Assembly: GCF_028693495.1 (NCBI RefSeq)
Contig: NZ_JAQUVG010000024.1
Location: forward strand, 1-37,455
Source of the DNA: Zoogloea sp.
GTDB lineage: Bacteria > Pseudomonadota > Gammaproteobacteria > Burkholderiales > Rhodocyclaceae
Reading direction: 5' to 3'
Length of the DNA: 37,455 bases
Shown here: in pieces, positions 19,585 through 27,546 of the stretch
Layout: every line of letters starts with the position of its first letter
Position numbering within the stretch: the first letter of the stretch is position 1
Notes under the pieces: generated by a model
The model's input: only the letters and a program-made list of their open reading frames with translations
What the model was told of the DNA's origin: nothing
Database searches by the model: none
Position numbers and translations under genes: made by a program

Positions 19585-20874
19585 TTACGCACTGGCGGCC
19601 GAAGCGGTTTCTGGTTTGGGGAAGCTCAGCAACAGATCACGGTAATACTCGTATTGCTTCTGGCGCAATTCGATTTCACGCGGCAAGCCTTCGGTGATGG
19701 AGTTGGTCAGGGCGTCGAATTTGTCGAGAAAGGCGACGATGCGGGCTTGTTTATTCAATGGCGGCACAGGAATTTTCAAATTCCTCAAATCACCCATTGG
19801 CAAACTTACCACAGGATTTCCCACAATTTTCTTGCCGTACTCTTTAACTATTTCTCTAGAATTCAAAAGATGAGCAAGGAACCTAGGAAATATCTCCTCT
19901 TGCTTAGGCTTAATTACATATACACCTTCTTTGATATTCCAGCTCTCTGGTTTATGTTCAACCACAGCCGTTCGCCCGACCGTTCCCGTGCCGGAAAAAA
20001 GTACGTCGCCAGCATCCAAATTGGAGCGACCATTAATCAATTTCAATGCCTGCTCATTTACCCTGTCAGTCTTTTCAAGAAACGTAACTCTACCGTTCTG
20101 AATCTCACGAACAGTCACGTAGTATCCTTTGGCATCCGGTGTGTTTAACTGGAAGTTCTTTCGCGGATTTAGCCCTGTTTTTAGTGAATAGATAACTTCC
20201 CCCAGCGCCTTCCACTCCACTTCCCCTTCTTCAAAACTCAACAACTGATCACGATAGTAGTTGTATTGTTTCTTGCGGGCGGTCAGCTCGGCGGTCAGCT
20301 CGGCGGTCAGCTCGGCGAAGCTGTCCAGTATGCGAACGATTTCGGCCTGGATTTCAAGCGATTTTTTGGGGTTATCCGGGCAGGGGATAGGGATTGAAAT
20401 CTTCGCCATATCGGTGGCGGAGACATCGATCACCTTCGTCCCTTTTGAGTGCTTTCTCTTCTCACCTGAAAACGCGTCTGTTTGGGTGAAGTAAGCGAAG
20501 TATTTGCCTAGCAAATTTTTTCCGGGCTTGAGGACAGTAGCATGTCCACCCGTAACTGCTTGGCGCTCGCCCAGATAAACAAGCGCCTTTCCTACGTCCT
20601 CAAGGTTTTCGCTGGTGTTCGTGATGACAACATCGCCCTTATCGACCTTCCGTAGCTGTTTTGCCAGCTCAGGCGAAACGAAAGATTTTGTCTCTGTCGT
20701 GGACAATCCGTAATGGGTATAAATCTGACCGTAGTGAATTGCGGGCACACCTGTTTCGGTAAAGTCTTTCTTTTGTAGTCCATTGCCACGAACAAGTTCG
20801 CCAAGAGTGCCTAGTGGCCTCCAATCAACTTCAACACCCTCCAGCAGCTTTTCCAAGAAGTTCTTGCCGCTCAT
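19585..20874 (-). CDS. hsdS: Type I restriction-modification specificity subunit HsdS (type IC)
   Basis: HsdS reads the two-part DNA target and holds the M and R subunits. The 429 residues contain two target recognition domains, about 15-180 and 222-375. Each is followed by a conserved helical region: [29 protein letters not shown] in the middle and [26 protein letters not shown] at the end, the hallmark of EcoR124I-type proteins. The central helix carries the AELT repeats discussed separately. The recognition domains are AT-rich and differ in base composition from the flanks, as expected for exchangeable specificity modules. The start overlaps the hsdM stop (ATGA). The target sequence cannot be predicted by eye. 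Confidence 0.95.
   Translation of the reverse strand: MSGKNFLEKLLEGVEVDWRPLGTLGELVRGNGLQKKDFTETGVPAIHYGQIYTHYGLSTTETKSFVSPELAKQLRKVDKGDVVITNTSENLEDVGKALVYLGERQAVTGGHATVLKPGKNLLGKYFAYFTQTDAFSGEKRKHSKGTKVIDVSATDMAKISIPIPCPDNPKKSLEIQAEIVRILDSFAELTAELTAELTARKKQYNYYRDQLLSFEEGEVEWKALGEVIYSLKTGLNPRKNFQLNTPDAKGYYVTVREIQNGRVTFLEKTDRVNEQALKLINGRSNLDAGDVLFSGTGTVGRTAVVEHKPESWNIKEGVYVIKPKQEEIFPRFLAHLLNSREIVKEYGKKIVGNPVVSLPMGDLRNLKIPVPPLNKQARIVAFLDKFDALTNSITEGLPREIELRQKQYEYYRDLLLSFPKPETASAASA
20281..20316. repeat. Three perfect 12-bp tandem repeats in hsdS
   Basis: GGTCAGCTCGGC occurs three times without a gap at 20281-20292, 20293-20304 and 20305-20316. On the coding strand each unit encodes Ala-Glu-Leu-Thr. 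In the EcoR124I/EcoR124II pair the same four-residue repeat occurs two or three times and sets a six- or seven-base spacer in the target. Units are added or lost by unequal crossing over or slippage, so this is a specificity switch point. Confidence 0.9.
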
Positions 20875-22445
20875 ACCTCCACCCCCCCGCCTTCAATCTC
20901 CGCCACAATGGCATCAATGTCCTTGCGCAGCTGATCGATCCGGGCAACGGTGGTTTTCAGTTCCGCATTGAGCTTGGCAATGTCCACCACTTCACGGTTG
21001 TCCTTGGCTTCCACGTAGCTGCTGACCGACAGGTTGTAGTTGTTGGCAGCCACATCTTCCAACGGCACCGACCTGGTGAAGTGGTCGACGTTTTCCTTGC
21101 TGTCGAACACGGCCATGATTTGACCGATATGCTCATCCAGCAGCAGGTTGTTATTGGTGCCCTTCTTGAACAACCCGCTGGCGTCGATGAACTGGATGTC
21201 GGTATCGGTCTTGTGTTTGGACAGCACCAGGATGTTCACCGCGATGGTGGTGCCGTAGAACAGGTTGGGCGCCAGCGAGATCACGGTTTCAACGTAGTTG
21301 TTATCCACCAGATACTGGCGGATTTTGGCTTCAGCCCCGCCCCGGTAAAAGATGCCGGGGAAGCAGACGATGGCGGCGCGGCCCTTGCTGGAAAGGTAGC
21401 TGAGCGCGTGCAGCACGAAGGCAAAGTCGGCCTTGGACTTGGGCGCCAGTACGCCGGCCGGGGCAAAGCGGTCGTCATTGATCAGTGTCGGGTCGTCGCT
21501 GCCGATCCACTTCACCGAATACGGCGGGTTGGAAACGATGGCATCAAAGGGCTTGTCATCGCCAAAGTGCGGCTCGATCAGGGTGTCGCCCAGCTGGATG
21601 TTGAACTTGTCGTAGTTGACGTTGTGCAGGAACATGTTCATCCGCGCCAGGTTGTAGGTGGTGTGGTTGAGCTCCTGGCCGAAGAAACCCTCTTCGATGA
21701 TGTGGGCGTCAAAGTGCTTTTTGGCTTGCAGCAGCAGCGAGCCGGAGCCACAGGCCGGGTCGTAAATCTTGTTGATGCTGCTCTGCCCGTGCATGGCCAA
21801 TCGGGCGATCAGCTTGGAGACCTGCTGCGGGGTGAAGAACTCGCCCCCCGACTTGCCCGCGTTGGCGGCGTAGTTGGAGATGAGGAATTCGTAGGCGTCG
21901 CCAAACAGGTCGATGTGGCTGGCATCGCTGTTTTCATAAAAGTCATGGCCGAAGTCCAGCTCGGCCACGCCTTTGAGCACCGCCGCCAGGCGGGCGTTCT
22001 TGTCCTTGACGGTGTTGCCCAGGCGGTTGCTGGTGGTGTCGAAATCCGCAAACAGGCCTTTGATGTCGTGTTCGGAGGGGTAGCCGCTGGCCGACGCTTC
22101 GATGGCCTTGAAGATGTTGGCCAGGTCCGTGTTCAGGCTTTCGTTGGTGTTGGCCTTGGCGGCGACGTTGGCGAAGAGCTGGCTGGGGTAGATGAAATAG
22201 CCCTTGGTCTTGATGGCGTCATCTTTGGCGGCCGCAATGTTCGGATCACTGTCTGCCATGGCGGCGTAATGGACGGCTGCATCGCCGCCGGTGATGTAAT
22301 CGATGAAGTTCTCGCTGATGAAGCGATAGAACAGCGTGCCCAGCACGTACTGCTTGAAGTCCCACCCATCGACGGCGCCGCGGACATCGTTGGCAATTGC
22401 CCAGATCTGGCGCTGCAGGGCGGCGCGTTGTTCGTTGCTTGTCAT
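20871..22445 (-). CDS. hsdM: Type I restriction-modification methyltransferase subunit HsdM
   Basis: HsdM is the N6-adenine methyltransferase of the complex and uses S-adenosylmethionine. The 524 residues are near the 520 of EcoR124I HsdM. An N-terminal helical domain (about 1-160, starting with the [21 protein letters not shown] signature) is followed by the catalytic domain. Motif I is [11 protein letters not shown] at 229-239 and motif IV is NPPY at 306-309. The later [15 protein letters not shown] block is also typical. The C-terminal coiled region ends in an acidic tail. The start codon has no strong ribosome binding site. A 215-base gap with repeated motifs separates it from the upstream ATPase-fold gene, so it may have its own promoter. 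Confidence 0.96.
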   Translation of the reverse strand: MTSNEQRAALQRQIWAIANDVRGAVDGWDFKQYVLGTLFYRFISENFIDYITGGDAAVHYAAMADSDPNIAAAKDDAIKTKGYFIYPSQLFANVAAKANTNESLNTDLANIFKAIEASASGYPSEHDIKGLFADFDTTSNRLGNTVKDKNARLAAVLKGVAELDFGHDFYENSDASHIDLFGDAYEFLISNYAANAGKSGGEFFTPQQVSKLIARLAMHGQSSINKIYDPACGSGSLLLQAKKHFDAHIIEEGFFGQELNHTTYNLARMNMFLHNVNYDKFNIQLGDTLIEPHFGDDKPFDAIVSNPPYSVKWIGSDDPTLINDDRFAPAGVLAPKSKADFAFVLHALSYLSSKGRAAIVCFPGIFYRGGAEAKIRQYLVDNNYVETVISLAPNLFYGTTIAVNILVLSKHKTDTDIQFIDASGLFKKGTNNNLLLDEHIGQIMAVFDSKENVDHFTRSVPLEDVAANNYNLSVSSYVEAKDNREVVDIAKLNAELKTTVARIDQLRKDIDAIVAEIEGGGVEV

Positions 22446-22524
22446 CTTGAAAATCCAGTGTTGATTCGTGGAGTCCGGCTCAGGCTTGACGCTTGAACGG
22501 GAGGAAATGGGTTGTTACGGCAAG

Positions 22525-22638
22525 AGGCCGGGGTCTATCGCCCGGCCTTGTTCGCCTTGGGTTGATAGAAACCCTTGATTTTTCAGGCACTCACCGACGT
22601 ATCGCCCAGCTTCTATCGCCCAGCTACCGACGATAGAA
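22525..22638. promoter_or_regulatory. Repeat cluster and hairpin in front of hsdM
   Basis: The interval between hsdM and the ATPase-fold gene holds repeated CTATCGCCC-type sequences. CTATCGCCC lies at 22535-22543 and 22613-22621, with the close variant GTATCGCCC at 22599-22607. TATCGCCCAGCT is tandem at 22600-22611 and 22614-22625. ACCGACG brackets this pair at 22593-22599 and 22626-22632. GATAGAA lies at 22564-22570 and 22632-22638. In addition AGGCCGGG/CCCGGCCT (22525-22532 and 22541-22548) forms an eight-pair hairpin with one CTATCG in its loop. The layout looks like multiple operator sites controlling hsdM, or a terminator plus operators. Confidence 0.55.
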
Positions 22639-22660
22639 CGCCGGTTGTCCAATAGGCTGC

Positions 22661-24298
22661 TCATGCCACCGCCCAGTACCGCCGCCAGCGGTTGTTACCC
22701 TCAAAGCGGACTTGCCGGCGCTCGATCAGCTCTTCCAGCGCGCGCTTGACCTGCTTGGGGTGGATTTCGCCGCCGACGCGTTGGCGGATATCGCTGATGG
22801 CCGAACTGGGGTAGCGCTGCAGGTCTTCCAAGACCAGCGCGGCCAAGCGGTGTGGCTCAATGCGTTTGAGGGTGGTCTCGCCGGTGAACTGGAGGCTGCG
22901 CAGCAGGCTGGGGTCAACAAAGTAGCGTGTTGCCTGGGTACGCCCGGCGCTTCGCACCAACTGCCAGTCCAGTAGGCGTTTGAGCCAGGGTTGCAGTGCT
23001 TCAACCGATGGCAGCTCAAGCGACGTTGCCAGCTCGCGTGCCGTCAGCGCATCGTGTTGCGCCAACAAGCCCAATGCGATCCGCTCGCGCTGCGTGAGCT
23101 GATAGGTCTGATCTGCCTTCGCAATGAAGTCGATGACCTCGGGCTTAAGGATGCGGCGGCGCACTGTCACCTGCACACGGTCGTGGGTCTCGATCAACTC
23201 GGGAGCCGGGCGGCCTTGTGAGAGCAGTATCTCGAAGATCTTGTCGAAGCCGCTGCCTTCCCGCTCCATCAGTTTCAAATCATGAAACAGGCGTGCCAGG
23301 TGTTCGTTACGGCGGACCGTGGTGTGGAGCACGTTCTGGGGTGAGACGCCCAGCGGTAGCGGTCCAGGGTTGACCACTTCCAGCCGGTCTGGATGCAGGT
23401 TCAAAAAGATGTCGCCGCGCTGGGTGTAGGGACGATGTACCAACGCGTTGACCAACAATTCGCGCACCACGATTTCATCGAAGGCAGGCACGTTCTGTCG
23501 GTACAGGCCATCGGGCAGCTCGTAGCGCTCGCGAAAATCCGGCACCTCCTGCCAGACCGCTTCGATCAACTCCATCGGGCTTTGCGTGTGGTCGTCCCAG
23601 ACCAGCTTGTTGACCTTCTGCCCGTGCTCGTCGTACTTGATGAACTGGATGACCGGAGCGGTAGTCAGTTGGGCGCGATGATGTTGGCGGCCGAGACTGA
23701 GCACGCCCAGGTTGGTGAGGCTCGGTCCTTGTGCGAGCTGATAGTGATCGAGCAGTTCATCGTCAGACTTCTCCTTTACGGACGGTTTGACGCGATCCGA
23801 TGCGCGCAGGGCTGCAAGCAGCCTGTCACGTTTGGCGACATCAAGCTCAGCACGGGGAACATGCAAGGTGGTTTGTGTTTCCCACGGTAATGCGGAACGC
23901 TCACTGGCCAGGCGCATCACGTCATCACCCGTTACCGGCTTGCTTTGATCGGCCACGCGCAGGAAATAGCGGCCATCGGTGGTGGATGCAACGGCCATGG
24001 CGCGCGGAATGCGCAATTCGATGTATTGGCCACCATTAGGGGCACTGGTGACATCCGGAAGCACTGTCACGTTAACGGTGCGCTCTGCCAGCTTGCGACG
24101 CAGTGTGTCTGGCAGGTCTGGAGGGATACGCTGATCGGCGGGAGGCTCGCTCTGGCCATCCTCGATCCCCAGCAGCAGGCGGCCACCGGTTGCATTGGCA
24201 AAGGCAATGCAATCCTTAGCGATTTCGTTCCAGTCCGCCGTCTTGCCAGTCACGGCCCGCAAGGACTTTTGGTCAAGGAGTTGCCCTTCCAAGCTCAC
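22661..24298 (-). CDS. AlbA_2 (Schlafen AAA_4)/HATPase_c_4 domain protein
   Basis: The 545-residue protein begins with an AlbA_2/Schlafen-type putative DNA- or nucleic-acid-binding domain (about 1-130), with AFANATGG at 32-39 and GIEDG at 44-48. A GHKL-type ATPase fold follows, with the N-box E280-x3-N284 (RELLVNALVHR), then DRLEVVNPGPLP (304-315), RN at 330-331 and EGSG at 347-350. The C-terminal 170 residues look like two winged-helix segments (TARELATSLELPSVEALQPWL and SSAISDIRQRVGGE). Such proteins are annotated as transcriptional regulators or helicases and are common in defence islands. The biochemical role is not established. The GTG start is preceded by AAGGTGA. It follows the HTH gene by 22 bases. 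Confidence 0.85.
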   Translation of the reverse strand: MSLEGQLLDQKSLRAVTGKTADWNEIAKDCIAFANATGGRLLLGIEDGQSEPPADQRIPPDLPDTLRRKLAERTVNVTVLPDVTSAPNGGQYIELRIPRAMAVASTTDGRYFLRVADQSKPVTGDDVMRLASERSALPWETQTTLHVPRAELDVAKRDRLLAALRASDRVKPSVKEKSDDELLDHYQLAQGPSLTNLGVLSLGRQHHRAQLTTAPVIQFIKYDEHGQKVNKLVWDDHTQSPMELIEAVWQEVPDFRERYELPDGLYRQNVPAFDEIVVRELLVNALVHRPYTQRGDIFLNLHPDRLEVVNPGPLPLGVSPQNVLHTTVRRNEHLARLFHDLKLMEREGSGFDKIFEILLSQGRPAPELIETHDRVQVTVRRRILKPEVIDFIAKADQTYQLTQRERIALGLLAQHDALTARELATSLELPSVEALQPWLKRLLDWQLVRSAGRTQATRYFVDPSLLRSLQFTGETTLKRIEPHRLAALVLEDLQRYPSSAISDIRQRVGGEIHPKQVKRALEELIERRQVRFEGNNRWRRYWAVA

Positions 24299-24320
24299 GC
24301 GTCACCTTCCCCTGCTGGAT

Positions 24321-24527
24321 TCATTTTTGTTCGCTCCCATCGCCCGATTCTTCATCGGCACCTCCCGCTCGCACCCACTCATCCACTTCGGACAGCTGAA
24401 ACTTCCACAGCCGTCCGACACGATGCGCGGGAAGCCCCTTGCGTTCCCTCCAGCGATAAACGGTGTCCTTGGCAACACCCAGGTGCTGGGCAACGTCTTC
24501 GGCAGTAACCCAAGGTTCAATGCTCAT
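24321..24527 (-). CDS. Excisionase-like helix-turn-helix protein
   Basis: This 68-residue protein is almost entirely an HTH_17/MerR-like domain: WVTAEDVAQHLGVAKDTVYRWRERKGLPAHRVGRLWKF, then the capping segment LSEVDEWVR. Proteins of this type bind DNA as excisionases or as small regulators. No integrase is nearby, so a regulator of the island operon is the more likely role. The ATG at 24527 gives a compact domain starting MSIEPWVT. An upstream in-frame start would add 26 unrelated residues. It is the first gene of the minus-strand island operon and lies just downstream of a 9-bp inverted repeat. Confidence 0.82.
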   Translation of the reverse strand: MSIEPWVTAEDVAQHLGVAKDTVYRWRERKGLPAHRVGRLWKFQLSEVDEWVRAGGADEESGDGSEQK

Positions 24528-24534
24528 GTTGATG

Positions 24535-24594
24535 GCGCTCTGCCTGTGTTTGTGAAAGTCGTTGAAGATCGTTTTAAGTCTACCAGCAGAGCGC
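24535..24594. promoter_or_regulatory. 9-bp inverted repeat around the HTH gene promoter region
   Basis: GCGCTCTGC at 24535-24543 and GCAGAGCGC at 24586-24594 are perfect inverted copies 42 bases apart, just upstream of the HTH gene on the minus strand. A weak promoter on that strand (TTGCGA, 17 bases, TTAAAA) overlaps the distal arm. The pair could be an operator for autoregulation by the HTH protein through looping or two-site binding. The rest of the interval to 24794 shows no recognisable gene on either strand. Confidence 0.4.
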
Positions 24595-24794
24595 TCGCAA
24601 AACACCCTTTCGCTGTTGAGTCACGCGGCAGAGAAGTTGGCGTAGGGGTTCAAGGACACGCGCAATTTCGCCCGGACCATCCTGGCCTCCAAGGTGCCAC
24701 TCAAAACGGTCTCCAGTCGCGGGACCAGGCCCATTGGCCAGAGCCTGCAGGCAGGCGCAGCCTCACCGGTCGCCCCCGACACCTGCGTTCCCGG

Positions 24795-24823
24795 GTGACG
24801 GACTCGCTCAAGTCGCCTACAAT
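24795..24823 (+). promoter_or_regulatory. Probable sigma70 promoter right of the island
   Basis: GTGACG at 24795-24800 and TACAAT at 24818-24823 are separated by 17 bases. The -10 hexamer is the same as in front of argB and ychF. It points toward the 58-codon ORF and the hexapeptide-repeat gene. Confidence 0.45.
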
Positions 24824-24865
24824 CGGTCCCAGTCATTCCTTTCCTGAACACGGACAGCCCCTTCC

Positions 24866-25042
24866 ATGAGCACGCCCTCCCGCCCTCCTGCAACCTCACT
24901 GCGCCACTGCAGTGGGTGTGTGCGGCGTGCCCGCCGGGATGCTCTGCCTGACCGGGGCGCCCTCTTCCATCAGCTCGCCTTCAAGGTCAAAGGGTCTCCC
25001 GCCGTGCTTTCCATGGCCGTGCGGGGTATCCGGAGAGCCTGA
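24866..25042 (+). CDS. Possible small ORF of 58 residues
   Basis: The ATG at 24866 lies 43 bases after the probable promoter and opens a 58-residue frame rich in Arg and Ser/Pro (MSTPSRPPATSL...GIRRA), with one CSGC pair. I do not recognise it. Its third codon positions are less GC-rich than in backbone genes and no strong ribosome binding site is present. It may be a real small protein, a leader peptide for the hexapeptide-repeat gene, or the residue of a backbone gene damaged when the island entered. Confidence 0.25.
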   Translation: MSTPSRPPATSLRHCSGCVRRARRDALPDRGALFHQLAFKVKGSPAVLSMAVRGIRRA

Positions 25043-25263
25043 AAACCCTCCTCCCCGCACGGCACCTTGCCCAGGGCATGCATCCGCAGCCCTGTTCAAC
25101 GTGCAGCCGTGACGGGGAACTCCTGCCCCCCCGTTTCATTCGTCCCGGCAAGCCCCTTCAGGGTGAGCCCCCCCGGATCCCGGGTACAGGACATTCATCG
25201 TCACGACCACTGCCTCCTCTCCCTGTGCCCTGCACGGCGGGCATGCATTCGTCAGGTGATGTC

Positions 25264-26148
25264 ATGGATCTCACAACCACTTTTGTCCGGGCCAAGCGCC
25301 CCTGTACCGACGGCTTCCGCTGGTTCATCCGTCATTTTCAGAAAGGCAGCAATTACCAGGACATCCTGGACACCCTGGTGGAGGCCGGGCGGGTCGGTGA
25401 CGCCTGCTGGCTGCTCGATCAGTTTGGCCCGACCGACGGCGTCCGGACGCTGGACGAACTGGATGCGGAGGCGATGGTCTTCGCCGGCACCCTCGAAGTC
25501 CGCGGCAACGTGCATGTGGATGGTCTGGTCCGGACCGGCCGGAACCTCCGGGTTCTGGGGGGCTTGCGCGCTGGCGAAGGCATCCGGGCAGGGGAAGACC
25601 TGAAGGTGGAGGGGAGCATTCACTCCGGCGGCTGGATCGACGTGGGCTGCGACCTGCGGGCGGGCTGGGGCGTCCGGGCCGCAGAGCAGATCCGCTGCGG
25701 CCGGGATCTGCGGGCGGGCTGGGCGGTGCAGTGTGGCCCCCTGCAGGCCGGGGGCAATGTGGTCATCGGGCTCGATCTGGAGGCAGACGGCGAGGTACGC
25801 ATCCGCAAAGGCCTCCAGACCGGCGAAGACCTGATGACCAGCGCCGGCCTCCACACGGGTCATGGCATCAGCACCGGAGGCACGATCCGCTGCGCATCCC
25901 ATCTGGAAGCCGGCTGGGGAATTCGGGCGGGGGGGGCAATCCTGGCCGAGGGCAGCATCCGGGCAGGAGAAAGCCTGCAGGCGGGCGACGAAATTCGGGC
26001 GGGAGACGGCTATGGGGTGTTTGCCGGGCTGGATGTGCGGATGAACAGCTGGGCGCAATGCGCCCTGGTGAGCGCCCGGCAGCGTCCGGAGGGCCTGATG
26101 AGCGGCTGCTGGGCGGGATCGCCCCCTGCCGGGGAGCACATCCCGTGA
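25264..26148 (+). CDS. Hexapeptide-repeat (bactofilin-like beta-helix) protein of unknown function
   Basis: The 294-residue protein has an N-terminal module of about 70 residues (CTDGFRWFIRHF..., DACWLLDQFGPTDG). It is followed by about 31 consecutive six-residue units of the type [LIV]-x-[AG]-G-x-x, for example LRAGEG, IRAGED, LRAGWG, IRAGGA, LQAGDE. Only one unit (VQCGP) lacks a residue. Such a run should fold as a regular beta-helix of about ten three-unit turns, like bactofilins or hexapeptide acyltransferases. The His-containing active-site loops of acyltransferases are not seen. No signal peptide or membrane span is visible. The ATG at 25264 follows AGGTG by five bases; in-frame starts at 25078 and 25243 are less supported. 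It is convergent with pelG, 27 bases apart, with no obvious terminator between. Confidence 0.75.
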   Translation: MDLTTTFVRAKRPCTDGFRWFIRHFQKGSNYQDILDTLVEAGRVGDACWLLDQFGPTDGVRTLDELDAEAMVFAGTLEVRGNVHVDGLVRTGRNLRVLGGLRAGEGIRAGEDLKVEGSIHSGGWIDVGCDLRAGWGVRAAEQIRCGRDLRAGWAVQCGPLQAGGNVVIGLDLEADGEVRIRKGLQTGEDLMTSAGLHTGHGISTGGTIRCASHLEAGWGIRAGGAILAEGSIRAGESLQAGDEIRAGDGYGVFAGLDVRMNSWAQCALVSARQRPEGLMSGCWAGSPPAGEHIP

Positions 26149-26175
26149 CCCCTGTGCCCACGCTGGGGCCCCCGG

Positions 26176-27546
26176 CTACTGCAGCATGAAGGTCTCGTAT
26201 TCCAGCTTGCCCAGGCGGCGGTCCAGGAAATACAGGCCACACACCAGGGCGAGCAGCACCGCCGCGGCGTAACCGTAGCCGTAGTACAGGGCGCCGAGCC
26301 TGAGAGTGATCAACGTGAACACCAGGTTGGCAACGCAAAACAGCAGGGTGAGCCCCAGGATCAGACGGCGCCGGTCCAGATAGAAGAAGACGTTGAGCAA
26401 CGCCAGAAAGCCCACCTGAAGGCTCGCACCCAGGGTCTGGATGTAGAACAGGGGCAGGTAGAGGGAGGAAATCCCGAGGGCCTCCAGGGCGGCCGGCCCC
26501 ACTACCACGGCAAACAGCAGGGCCAGGGCCTGGATCTTGGCGATTTCGGCCAGCCCCTGCCGGACGGCATAGACCATTTCGTCACGCATGTCCTCGATGT
26601 ACTCCAGGGAACCGCCCGTCCGCACGGCATCGAAGAAGCGGTCGTAGTACTCGACGAAGTCAGTCTCGATACGGACCAGGAAGACCGCCATGCCGGGCAG
26701 GATGCACAGGTAGGCCATGAACACCGGCAGGTCGTAGATCACTGACGCCCGCAACGGGCCGATGATCGCTTCGGAGGTGGGAGGATAAAGCCAGAACAGG
26801 AACTTGTCCGTCCAGACTCCCAGGTTGTAGAGCACCCCGATGACCATCAGGCTGAGGTAGCGGGCCTCCTTGCGGGCAAAGTCGAAGCTCATCGCTTCGC
26901 TGCTGGGATAACCGGCAGCCACGATCAGCCACATGCCCAGGAAGAGGACCAGGTGCCCCAGCACGAAGCCGAACATCAGGCCATTGAGGCCCCAGGGTCG
27001 GGCCAGCAGGGCCACGACCACGGTCAGTCCGTAACCCAGGGCGTACATCAGGAGGATGTGCTTGTAACGCTTGAGACCCGACAGCAGGATCGTGACCACC
27101 CAGATGCCGCACAGCAGCACGAAGCCGGCCAGCATCAGCACCCGGTAGGTCAGGCCATGGCCGCTGAAGGCGGTGAAGGCCAGCACCAGGCCGGCACTGC
27201 CGCACAGCCCCATCACCACCAGCAGCAGACCGTTGAGGTTGCTCAGCACCAGCTCGTCGCGCTTCTCGAACAGGCGGTCGGAAATATAGCGGGTGAACGC
27301 CAGCTGTACCGCCCCGGTAGCGATCAGGGAGATGGCAATCAGCCAGGTGACGGACACCTGGAACTGGGTGATGAGGCTGCCCGGCACCACCACCGCGGCC
27401 GACAGGAAGCCGATCAGCAGCATGCCGACGATGGACAGCACCCATGGCCCGGAACCGATCACCCCCGCGTAGGCATACGCCTGGACCAGGCCCAGCAGGC
27501 TGTCCTTGCGCAGCAGCTTGCGCAGCTCGAAACCGATGCCGGCCAT
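26176..27546 (-). CDS. pelG: Pel polysaccharide inner-membrane exporter PelG
   Basis: PelG is a Wzx-like (MOP/PST superfamily) polytopic protein that, with PelD, PelE and PelF, carries the Pel polymer across the inner membrane. The 456 residues begin MAGIGFELRKLL, the typical PelG start, and contain about twelve hydrophobic spans. A cytoplasmic loop holds the conserved FVEYYDRFFDAV segment. Its ATG shares one base with the pelF stop (TGATG), so translation is coupled. It is the last gene of the pel operon. Confidence 0.94.
   Translation of the reverse strand: MAGIGFELRKLLRKDSLLGLVQAYAYAGVIGSGPWVLSIVGMLLIGFLSAAVVVPGSLITQFQVSVTWLIAISLIATGAVQLAFTRYISDRLFEKRDELVLSNLNGLLLVVMGLCGSAGLVLAFTAFSGHGLTYRVLMLAGFVLLCGIWVVTILLSGLKRYKHILLMYALGYGLTVVVALLARPWGLNGLMFGFVLGHLVLFLGMWLIVAAGYPSSEAMSFDFARKEARYLSLMVIGVLYNLGVWTDKFLFWLYPPTSEAIIGPLRASVIYDLPVFMAYLCILPGMAVFLVRIETDFVEYYDRFFDAVRTGGSLEYIEDMRDEMVYAVRQGLAEIAKIQALALLFAVVVGPAALEALGISSLYLPLFYIQTLGASLQVGFLALLNVFFYLDRRRLILGLTLLFCVANLVFTLITLRLGALYYGYGYAAAVLLALVCGLYFLDRRLGKLEYETFMLQ

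Larger units (their letters stand above)
15233..24610 (-). mobile_element. Lower-GC defence island (type I restriction-modification plus accessory genes)
   Basis: The segment is less GC-rich than both flanks, uses more A/T-ending codons (most clearly in hsdS), and carries all its genes on the minus strand between two plus-strand backbone regions. Genes in transcription order are HTH, AlbA_2-type ATPase-fold protein, hsdM, hsdS, rhuM, hsdR and a KAP remnant. No integrase, transposase, tRNA or flanking direct repeats are seen, so the mode of entry is unknown. Boundaries are approximate: about 15233 on the left by the KAP remnant and about 24610 on the right by the HTH promoter region. Confidence 0.75.

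Noticed and set aside
22593-22632. CRISPR-like array from the repeated TATCGCCCAGCT
   Set aside because: Only two tandem copies with two-base spacing and no spacers of uniform length; better read as regulatory repeats.
24321-24527. Prophage or integrative element because of the excisionase-like protein
   Set aside because: No integrase, structural phage gene, att repeat or tRNA is present. The small HTH protein is better read as a regulator of the restriction operon.
24621-24899. A 92-codon minus-strand frame to the right of the HTH gene
   Set aside because: No ribosome binding site, no family resemblance, and it overlaps the plus-strand promoter and small ORF. Coding character is weak in all frames here.
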